The notes beneath the pieces are model-generated. The model did no database searches and was not told where the DNA came from. It saw only the letters and a list, made by a program, of their open reading frames with translations. Below, in pieces: positions 14,940 to 21,086 of a DNA stretch of 21,086 bases (positions within the stretch are counted from its first letter, which is position 1; every line of letters starts with the position of its first letter). A program made the translations under genes and the position numbers. The stretch comes from an uncultured Odoribacter sp. (GTDB lineage Bacteria > Bacteroidota > Bacteroidia > Bacteroidales > Marinifilaceae): positions 1 through 21,086 of the forward strand of contig CAKVCR010000011.1 in the NCBI GenBank assembly GCA_934725835.1, in the 5' to 3' direction.

Positions 14940-16964
14940 ATGAGAGGATTTTGCAGTATGGGAGGTTTGTTGACAGCATTGCTGTTGTGTAGCGTTCTGT
15001 CCGGGGTGGCGCAGAAGCGTGATTCCGTCGCCATGTACGGGGTGCTGGATACAGTGCAGGTGGTGCGTCAGCGCATCCGGCATGCCAACGAAGCCAATGC
15101 CGGAGCGAGAGTCAGCCGTATCGATCCTGAAATCATTCAGGCGAACAAGACCCGTTCGATGGCGGAACTATTGACAGATTACACTTCCGTGTACATAAAG
15201 AGTTTGGGGATGGGAGCTTTGTCTACCGCCTCTTTCCGTGGAGCGGGGGCTTCGCAGACCCGGGTGAATTGGAACGGCATCAACATCACGCCGCCGATGT
15301 CCGGAACTTTCGATTTCTCGCAGATACCGGTGTTCTTCACCGACAATATCAGCCTTTATTATGGCAGCAGCCACGTGAAAAACGGTACGGGAGCCATTGG
15401 CGGAAGTGTGAATTTTTTCACCGATCCGGTGTGGCAGCAGGGTGTCAGCGGCAAGGTATTGGGAGAAGTCGGTTCGTATGGCACGCATACGGGAGGCGGA
15501 CAGGTGAATGTCGGGACTTCCCGTGCAAGTTTCAAGACCCGTTACTACTACCAGCATTCGGATAACGACTATACATATATCAACAAGATTCTGACGAGTG
15601 TGCCTTTCCGGGAAAAACGGCAGGATGCAGGTTATACGCAATGGGCTGCCATGCAGGAGGCTTATTTCCGGTTGTCGCCGTATACACGCCTGACTGCAGT
15701 GGGGTGGTATCAGGAAAATTCCCGGATGCTTCCGCAGCCGCTGGGATTGGTCAATACATCGCACGAGAAACAATGGGAAGTGAATGCCCGTGCCTATGCC
15801 GGATTGGACTTTGTCAAGGGAATTCATGCTCTACATTTGAAGACTGCATGGCTGTATTACAGACAGAACTACGATAAATGGTATGAAGGCGGATTGTTCG
15901 ATCCGGAAGGAAACCGTAATAAATCGCAGACTTGGCAGGCGGTGGCGGATTATTCCGTTGCGCCTTGCGAAAATTTAGTGGCGGATGTGACTGTCACATA
16001 CGGATACGACCGTGTTCGGGTGTGCAGTTACATGGACATAGATTCTTCCAAGTATGTGTTGGGCGACGTGATTTATGACATACCGAAGGTGGAACCTCCG
16101 GTAGTTGCACGTCGTAATGTGGTGTCGCTGCAGGCGTCCGTACAATGGTCGCCCTTGGCATGGCTGGCGGTGAACGGGCAATATATGTTCGAGCGGAATG
16201 ACAGCCGCAGCGTGTCGACGGGAGCGTTGGGCGTGGTGACCAACTTGTTGAACCGGGAATTGCAATTGAAAGGGAGCGTGGCGTATAACTACCGTTTCCC
16301 CAGTATGAACGACCTTTATTGGCGTCCGGGAGGAAATCCGGATGTACGTCCAGAAAAAGGCTATTCGTACGACATGGCTGTTTCCTATCGCAAGGCCTTT
16401 AACCGGCAGTGGACATTCGATGCAGAGGCGGCTGGCTATATGATGTATATTGACGATTGGATTTTATGGCTGCCGAAAGACGGCAACCAATGGATATGGA
16501 CACCGCAGAACCACCGCAATGTGCGCTCGGTGGGGACGGAGCTGTACGGTAAGTTGGCATATGCTCCGGGGGATTGGCGTTTTACGGGTTCCGGCAATTT
16601 CAGCTGGTCGCAGTCGCGCACCCGAAAGAAAAAGCACACCGACGACGGTTCGTACCTGAAGCAGATACCCTATGTGCCACGGTTTAAATGGAATCTGAGG
16701 GCTGCCGCTGAATGGAAGGGGATTTTTTTCTCCTGGCAGATTACCTACATCGGGCGAAGATTCACGACGACCGATGAGGAGTATGCCACCGACCCCTATC
16801 CTGTACATAATCTGACAGCCGGCTACGGCTACCGGTTCCGCAACGGAATGCGTATCACACCGCAGTTACGGGTGGATAATCTGTTCGACAAGTATTATGA
16901 ATCGACTCAGTATTATCCGATGCCTTTGCGCAACTGTCTGTTTTCAATGATGTGGGAATTTTGA
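14940..16964 (+). CDS. btuB: BtuB-like TonB-dependent outer membrane receptor for cobalamin
   Basis: A 674-residue outer-membrane receptor. Signal peptide about 1-24 (GGLLTALLLCSVLSGVAQ), a TonB-box-like DTVQVV (37-42), a plug domain (about 50-165; SFRGAGASQTRVNWNGI at 98-114; FFTDNISLYYGSS; GTGAIGGSVNFFTD), then a 22-strand-type barrel ending in the aromatic terminus MMWEF required for outer-membrane assembly. Barrel signatures such as GGNPDVRPEKGYSYDM and LRVDNLFDKYYEST are typical of BtuB/siderophore receptors. It has no N-terminal carboxypeptidase-like domain, so it is a simple BtuB-type receptor rather than a SusC type. Slightly longer than E. coli BtuB. Second gene of the operon; substrate assigned from riboswitch and BtuG neighbour. 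Confidence 0.92.
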   Translation: MRGFCSMGGLLTALLLCSVLSGVAQKRDSVAMYGVLDTVQVVRQRIRHANEANAGARVSRIDPEIIQANKTRSMAELLTDYTSVYIKSLGMGALSTASFRGAGASQTRVNWNGINITPPMSGTFDFSQIPVFFTDNISLYYGSSHVKNGTGAIGGSVNFFTDPVWQQGVSGKVLGEVGSYGTHTGGGQVNVGTSRASFKTRYYYQHSDNDYTYINKILTSVPFREKRQDAGYTQWAAMQEAYFRLSPYTRLTAVGWYQENSRMLPQPLGLVNTSHEKQWEVNARAYAGLDFVKGIHALHLKTAWLYYRQNYDKWYEGGLFDPEGNRNKSQTWQAVADYSVAPCENLVADVTVTYGYDRVRVCSYMDIDSSKYVLGDVIYDIPKVEPPVVARRNVVSLQASVQWSPLAWLAVNGQYMFERNDSRSVSTGALGVVTNLLNRELQLKGSVAYNYRFPSMNDLYWRPGGNPDVRPEKGYSYDMAVSYRKAFNRQWTFDAEAAGYMMYIDDWILWLPKDGNQWIWTPQNHRNVRSVGTELYGKLAYAPGDWRFTGSGNFSWSQSRTRKKKHTDDGSYLKQIPYVPRFKWNLRAAAEWKGIFFSWQITYIGRRFTTTDEEYATDPYPVHNLTAGYGYRFRNGMRITPQLRVDNLFDKYYESTQYYPMPLRNCLFSMMWEF

Positions 16965-16987
16965 TGAGTTAAAAAAATAAATGAATT

Positions 16988-18037
16988 ATGAAGAAGAATC
17001 TGTTATATGCCGTTGTTCTTTGTCTGGCAGCCGGTCTGGCGGCTTGTTCGGACAATGAGGATAACAGTCCGGATTTACCACAAGGAGGGAATGAAGATGA
17101 AACAGTGAGTCCGGAACCGCTGGAGCCGGATACCTTGGCGGCGGATGTATCCATTTTGAATCTGACCTGGAAAGAGGCGGTGTTGCCCGACCGGGAGGTG
17201 CGTCTGCGGGCTAATATCATGCATAGCTCACATGCCCGTTTGCAATGGCATCTGGACGGGAAAGAAGTATCAACAGACACGAATTATGTATTCTCTTCGC
17301 CGCAGGAGGGGACGTATCGTCTGAAAGTGACGGCTACCAACGAATTGGGAAGCGGTTCGGACAGTCTGGATATCCGCGTGATGAAAGGTTTCAGTATCAG
17401 TGATATTACCAATTGGACCGGCAGCGGCCACAATGAAGCGGCTATGGCAATTCAGTGGGTGAGAGCCAATACGGAAGATTTGCTACACCCGAAGGATGAG
17501 GATATATTTTTCAGAGCCTGGGGATATCGTTGGGGAGACGAATCAAACGTGACCGGCGAGACGATGATTCGTGCCATAGCCAAGAAGGACCCTCGTTTGT
17601 TTGTGATTGTAGCCACCGATGGATGGGGGACGGCCATCAAAGGATTCGGCTATGACGGCAATGGCGATGGCAAGATTCATATCCGCAACAAGGGGTATAA
17701 AGACAATTTCAGGGAGATGAAACCGCTCGAATTGACAGAGAAGGATTTCATTGACGGAGTGTATGTGCAGAAATCAGAGGAAAGCGTTGAAGAGTTCGAA
17801 GTGTTGAGCGAAGGCGACTGGTGGATTGGCGGCTGGTTTACTGCCTACCCGAGCTACTGGTTGGGAGAGGGAGAGGCTGTATTGGTGTCGGAGGAATACT
17901 CTTATTCCCAATTTTATGTCAGCGGCAGGATATTGGAACATCATTCTTGGGATGCCTGGACTTTTTCGCCAATCGATTATGTAACAGAAGAGAATTTACT
18001 TCCAATACCGCGCTTGTTGAAGGCTGCGGATAAATGA
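16988..18037 (+). CDS. Surface lipoprotein: PKD-like domain plus 'NWTG' domain, probable corrinoid-binding accessory
   Basis: A 349-residue lipoprotein with lipobox LAAC (Cys20) followed by SDNEDN, an acidic tail like the Bacteroides surface-export signal. Residues 55-131 look like a PKD/Ig-like beta-sandwich (LQWHLDGKEVSTDTNYVF...GTYRLKVTATNELGS). Residues 137-348 are a Trp- and Gly-rich domain I cannot assign: NWTGSGHNEAAMAIQW, FRAWGYRW, a DPRL motif, GFGYDGNGDGKIHI (219-232, a DxNxDG loop that could bind Ca2+), WWIGGWFTAYPSYW and SWDAWTFSP. The same domain recurs in the last gene of the operon. The 'AWGYRW...DPRL' pattern recalls some exported PEP-CTERM proteins, from memory. Location suggests a B12-binding partner of BtuG/BtuB; the published BtuH family should be compared. 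Confidence 0.8.
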   Translation: MKKNLLYAVVLCLAAGLAACSDNEDNSPDLPQGGNEDETVSPEPLEPDTLAADVSILNLTWKEAVLPDREVRLRANIMHSSHARLQWHLDGKEVSTDTNYVFSSPQEGTYRLKVTATNELGSGSDSLDIRVMKGFSISDITNWTGSGHNEAAMAIQWVRANTEDLLHPKDEDIFFRAWGYRWGDESNVTGETMIRAIAKKDPRLFVIVATDGWGTAIKGFGYDGNGDGKIHIRNKGYKDNFREMKPLELTEKDFIDGVYVQKSEESVEEFEVLSEGDWWIGGWFTAYPSYWLGEGEAVLVSEEYSYSQFYVSGRILEHHSWDAWTFSPIDYVTEENLLPIPRLLKAADK

Positions 18038-18088
18038 TAGCGTAATGATTGTTTTCAATCGAATATAGAATTACTAAATTAATTAAAA

Positions 18089-19555
18089 ATGAAAAAAATC
18101 AATTATTTAACTTTGTTGTTCGGTCTATTTGCCGGACTGTTTACATCCTGCTCGGATGACATTTATAACACGTACGTAATTAAACAGGTAACACCGTCCA
18201 CCGGTTTGTCGATTACAACAATGGATGCGGGAAATTTCACTATGGAACTGACGGATTCCCTTGTATTCCGGGCTGCTTTGAGCGCAAATTCCCCTGCCAC
18301 TTCTTTCAAATGGACGGTGAATGAGGCTGAGGTTTCAACGGATTCCATATATGTATTCAAAACGGATAGAAGCGGCAAGTATCAACTGGCTTTGAGCGTC
18401 AGCAATGCGGATACTACATATACGCAGAATGCCGATATCATTGTGCGCGAAGGTAAGTATAAACACGGAACATTTATTTTGAACGAGGGTTTGATTGCAA
18501 CTCACGGTTCGCTGATTTATATCAGTCCGGAAGGTGAAATCACTCCGAATGCATATCGTGCAGTGAATAAAAAGACCCTGTTCTCTTTGACTGAAGATAT
18601 GTTTATTCATGACAATAAGATATATATTGTATCACAACAGAGTGCTCTTCCCGGAAATGGAGGTGGTCTTACCATTTTAAATGCCGAGACGCTGAAAGAA
18701 GAGTTCTGCTATTCTTTCCCTGAAGGACAAATAGGACAGCCGACTCATATTTCTGTTTTAGGTAAAGATGATATTTATATGCGTCATGCTAAGGGTATTA
18801 GTGTATTCCGTCTTTCAGACAGTACCATGACTTTTGTGGAAGGTTCTGAAAAAGCCCATTGGAATACCATGGCAGTAGCACATAATAAAGTATTTTCAAC
18901 ATACGAAAAAGAACCAGCTGTTATGGTGATAGAAAAGGGGTCGACAAAGGTGTCACACAAAATACCATTTGGTGGTTTGGTGTCCGGAATCATTCCTTCA
19001 TCAGACGGGAAATTATGGGTATCGGATGAAACGGGAACAATTTCAAAGGTAGATCCGGATACTTATGAAATTATAGATGCGCATACGTTAAAAGGAAATG
19101 CTGCCCAGTTGTTAAAACGTAATCCGGCAAGCAGTCAGGCGGCAGCGCCTCATATTACAGCTAAGGGCGATACCATTTATATGAGTGCAACAAAGACTGA
19201 TATTTGGTGTCACATATTTGGCATAAATCAAACAGCTTTAGCGGTAAAAGCAGGAGAGTATCATTATATTCCGGATTCTCAGGATTATTATGATAGTGAG
19301 CAATTTCAGGCATATAATACCTGTGCTGTAGATCCAGTTACAGGGAATGTATACCTGAATACCCTGATGGGTTGGGGTGGCCTTCGTCATCGGAATCATA
19401 TATCTGTGTTTAATTTCAAATGGGAGGTGAGTGTCAATACCGGAAGATTGAAAGCACAAGTACGTCTTGCTCGTGATTATTCCGGTTATTTGGATTATCC
19501 GGCTAACGTTTATTTTACACACAACTTTTTTAATATCGAAAAGAATAATCAATAA
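18089..19555 (+). CDS. Second propeller lipoprotein (PKD-like plus BtuG/DUF5074-like propeller)
   Basis: A 488-residue lipoprotein, lipobox LFTSC (Cys21) then SDD. Residues about 50-120 form a PKD-like domain close to that of the upstream neighbour (shared EVSTDSIYVF and GKYQLALSVSN). Residues about 125-485 form a propeller opening with FILNEGLIATHGSLIYI (129-145), the counterpart of VLNEG in the first gene of the operon, followed by blades such as IHDNKIYIVSQQ, GGGLTILNAETL, LWVSDETGTISKVD and NTCAVDPVTGNVYLNTL. It therefore looks like a paralogue of the BtuG-like protein with a spacer domain. Whether it binds corrinoid or another ligand is unknown. A 51-nt gap precedes it with no clear promoter; its DNA is more AT-rich than the genes before it. 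Confidence 0.8.
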   Translation: MKKINYLTLLFGLFAGLFTSCSDDIYNTYVIKQVTPSTGLSITTMDAGNFTMELTDSLVFRAALSANSPATSFKWTVNEAEVSTDSIYVFKTDRSGKYQLALSVSNADTTYTQNADIIVREGKYKHGTFILNEGLIATHGSLIYISPEGEITPNAYRAVNKKTLFSLTEDMFIHDNKIYIVSQQSALPGNGGGLTILNAETLKEEFCYSFPEGQIGQPTHISVLGKDDIYMRHAKGISVFRLSDSTMTFVEGSEKAHWNTMAVAHNKVFSTYEKEPAVMVIEKGSTKVSHKIPFGGLVSGIIPSSDGKLWVSDETGTISKVDPDTYEIIDAHTLKGNAAQLLKRNPASSQAAAPHITAKGDTIYMSATKTDIWCHIFGINQTALAVKAGEYHYIPDSQDYYDSEQFQAYNTCAVDPVTGNVYLNTLMGWGGLRHRNHISVFNFKWEVSVNTGRLKAQVRLARDYSGYLDYPANVYFTHNFFNIEKNNQ

Positions 19556-19568
19556 TTAAAATCTTGTT

Positions 19569-20312
19569 ATGAAAAAACTTTTTTATTCGTTTGTTGTATG
19601 TTTACTTGCAGGCATGATGATGTCTTGTAATGAAGAAACATACATGTTTTCTGAGTCAGAGAATATTATTGCAGAGGAAACAGTTGCTCCTGAGGTGAAA
19701 AGCACTGTCGGACAAAGAGTGACAACTATTGATGATATTGTCAATTGGACAGGAGTGGGTGAAAATCGTTCGGTACTTTCCATTCAATGGTCAGAATCGG
19801 CAGGAAGTGCAGCTTCCGTTCGTTTTATGGCTTGGGGATATAGATGGAGTGGAAGAGCAATGGGACTAGATATGATAAAGGCTGTGGCAAAGCAAGACCC
19901 TCGTTTGTATGTGGTGCTTGCTGAAGCTTGGGGACAAATAGTGATTAAAGGATTTGGTTATGATGGAAATGGAGACGGACATATCAAAATAAGCAATGCT
20001 TCCCTTACTTTGACAGAAAAAGATTTTGTCAATGGTATTTATTGGGAGAATGATGGAGATGATTTTGATAATATGAAGACAGCGGATTCTGCGGATTTAT
20101 GGATGGGAGGTTGGAAAAAGGCATATGCTTCCTATTGGATTGGAAATCCTGGTGTAAATGTGCCTACCTCTTTTTCTTATTCAAATTATGCAGCAAGCAG
20201 TCAGCGTTTGGAGAATAATTCTTGGGATGCTTGGACTTTTTCAACGATAAATTCATCGGAAACAAATCTTGATCCTTGTCCTGATTTATTGGAGGCTGCT
20301 CCAATGAACTAA
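19569..20312 (+). CDS. Surface lipoprotein with a stand-alone 'NWTG' domain
   Basis: A 247-residue lipoprotein: signal MKKLFYSFVVCLLAGMMMSC with Cys20, then NEET. After a low-complexity acidic linker, residues 53-246 match the C-terminal domain of the third gene of the operon: NWTGVGENRSVLSIQW, FMAWGYRW, AKQDPRLYVV, IKGFGYDGNGDG (127-138), LTEKDFVNGIYW, WMGGWKKAYASYWIG, FSYSNY and NSWDAWTFS line up one for one. It lacks the PKD-like domain and a roughly 15-residue insert. It starts 13 nt after the preceding stop and ends 4 nt before the operon terminator. Function not known; a corrinoid-binding or receptor-associated role is inferred from the operon. Confidence 0.8.
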   Translation: MKKLFYSFVVCLLAGMMMSCNEETYMFSESENIIAEETVAPEVKSTVGQRVTTIDDIVNWTGVGENRSVLSIQWSESAGSAASVRFMAWGYRWSGRAMGLDMIKAVAKQDPRLYVVLAEAWGQIVIKGFGYDGNGDGHIKISNASLTLTEKDFVNGIYWENDGDDFDNMKTADSADLWMGGWKKAYASYWIGNPGVNVPTSFSYSNYAASSQRLENNSWDAWTFSTINSSETNLDPCPDLLEAAPMN

Positions 20313-20316
20313 CGAC

Positions 20317-20347
20317 ATAAGGGTTGCCGCCGGCAACCCTTATTTTA
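20317..20347 (+). terminator. Intrinsic terminator of the B12 uptake operon
   Basis: ATAAGGGTTGCC (20317-20328), loop GCC, then GGCAACCCTTAT (20332-20343): a perfect 12-bp stem followed by TTTATT. It begins 4 nt after the last stop codon. The U-rich side is on the plus strand only. Confidence 0.9.
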
Positions 20348-20586
20348 TTAACCTATCTATGGAGATTGACAAGTTACGGTCTGTCTCTGTGAAGCAATTT
20401 ATGACTTGGTAATTGCCAAATCTGTGTATGTTGATTTCATTCCTTATGAATAAATGATTCAAATGTGTAAGTTCGTACACATCCCCTTTTCTGTTCAGTT
20501 TATTTGCCACGATACTTCTTTGTTGGTTTCTGCAAAGATAAAACAGACTATTTGAAAATCAATTCGTTTTTTATGATGGTTTGTTT

Positions 20587-20594
20587 TATATTTG
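20587..20594 (+). promoter_or_regulatory. -7 box for the gene starting at 20698
   Basis: TATATTTG matches TAnnTTTG exactly; TTCG lies 20 nt upstream in the -33 position (three of four to TTTG). It would give a leader of about 95 nt that includes the inverted repeat at 20633-20670. Confidence 0.5.
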
Positions 20595-20632
20595 TGACTA
20601 AACTAATTTAATAAAATAAGATAGAATCCTTT

Positions 20633-20670
20633 TCTGCCAGAAATATGAATACGCTCAAAAATCTGGCAGA
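20633..20670 (+). repeat. 9-bp inverted repeat in the leader of the right-edge gene
   Basis: TCTGCCAGA (20633-20641) and TCTGGCAGA (20662-20670) are perfect inverted repeats with a 20-nt spacer. They would form an mRNA hairpin about 27 nt before the start codon. No U-tract follows, so it is not an obvious terminator. Confidence 0.55.
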
Positions 20671-20697
20671 GGATTGTAAATAAAAAAGATAATACCC

Positions 20698-21086
20698 ATG
20701 AAAACAACAATGTTGATATTCGTATTTTTATTGGGCATGACCGATCTTTTTGCCCAGACACTTTATGTACCCGGGACAATTGTTAAAGGTAAAAATGCAA
20801 GCTATTATTGTTCAACTAAATATAAGATTCTTATTAAATTGAATAATGTGAATAATGTGGATACTACTGATACCATGTATTATGATGATGGTACAGTTGT
20901 ACCATATTATGTCGGGTTCGGCGGTACTATTGAAACCAAAAATGAAGATTTAGTTCGTGTATTTCAGGAAGTGTTGACACAAAAAGAAATAGATACCCTA
21001 AAAAATAAAATTTCATATTCGCTTTTGCTGGATATTGTTGCTGATAAACAAGGTAATACACTGGAGATTACGTTTAGTTTCCGTAA
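20698..21086 (+). CDS. Secreted hypothetical protein, C-terminus cut by window edge
   Basis: From the ATG at 20698 about 129 codons stay open to the right edge. The N-terminus MKTTMLIFVFLLGMTDLFAQ is a classical signal peptide (cleavage near AQ-T) without a lipobox, so the product is periplasmic or secreted. The mature part begins TLYVPGTIVKGKNASYYCS and contains MYYDDGTVVPYYVGFGG, then an acidic helical stretch and an 'LLLDIVADKQGNTLEITF' beta segment. It resembles small Bacteroides-specific secreted families (DUF5043-like, from memory and unverified). It has its own promoter after a terminator and is unlikely to belong to the B12 operon. Confidence 0.7.
   Translation, partial: MKTTMLIFVFLLGMTDLFAQTLYVPGTIVKGKNASYYCSTKYKILIKLNNVNNVDTTDTMYYDDGTVVPYYVGFGGTIETKNEDLVRVFQEVLTQKEIDTLKNKISYSLLLDIVADKQGNTLEITFSFR

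Larger units (their letters stand above)
20348..20697. other. Intergenic region between the B12 operon and the next gene
   Basis: No convincing gene is visible. It holds a plus-strand -7 box (20587-20594), an inverted repeat in the presumed leader (20633-20670), and a minus-strand TATCTTTG at 20540-20533 that could drive antisense transcription towards the terminator. A 56-codon open frame on the minus strand (20510-20340) is discussed separately and not called as a gene. Confidence 0.6.

Noticed and set aside
15168..15827. 219-codon minus-strand open frame opposite btuB
   Set aside because: Antisense to the plug and barrel of a well-supported receptor; the composition shows no coherent protein features.
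20633..20670. Invertible promoter flanked by inverted repeats
   Set aside because: The 20-nt spacer is too short to hold a promoter, no second orientation is implied, and no recombinase gene is in the window.

Overview
The window reads as chromosome of a gut-type Bacteroidales, most likely Bacteroides. Promoter-like TAnnTTTG (-7) boxes sit upstream of several genes, start codons follow A-rich sequence rather than strong Shine-Dalgarno sites, and surface lipoproteins carry an acidic tail after the lipobox cysteine. The gene set (BtuG-like propeller beside BtuB, SPI/SPII signals, a Bacteroides-like PheT) agrees. I cannot name the species. No rRNA, tRNA, CRISPR array, transposase or integrase was seen.

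Layout. (1) 1-5844, minus strand: nadB-nadC-nadA, the complete de novo route from aspartate to nicotinate mononucleotide, followed closely by pheT, which runs off the left edge. (2) 5936-10850, minus strand: a compact operon of biotin carboxylase, biotin carrier, carboxyltransferase and a ThrE/YjjP-YjjB-type membrane exporter, preceded by a cobalamin riboswitch (10977-11158). (3) 11266-12948, minus strand: a lone AspT/YidE-family transporter with its own cobalamin riboswitch (13034-13199). (4) 13777-20312, plus strand: a cobalamin uptake operon behind a third cobalamin riboswitch (13490-13667): BtuG-like propeller lipoprotein, BtuB-like TonB receptor, then three more lipoproteins, closed by a strong terminator. 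(5) 20348-21086: an intergenic stretch and the start of an unrelated secreted protein cut by the right edge.

The core of interest is 5.9-20.3 kb: three B12 riboswitches within 2.7 kb drive two divergent programmes. One captures corrinoid at the cell surface. The other holds an acyl-CoA carboxylase (propionyl/methylmalonyl-CoA chemistry, directly next to the B12-dependent mutase step in the succinate-propionate pathway) and two transporters whose families include proven succinate exporters (SucE1 is AspT-like; E. coli YjjPB is ThrE-like). I infer a B12-gated switch between succinate export and propionate formation. The sequence shows the riboswitches and families; the substrates are inference.

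A second point of interest is the domain reuse among the four lipoproteins of the uptake operon: two propellers and two copies of an unassigned 'NWTG' domain, with one member of each pair carrying an extra PKD-like domain.
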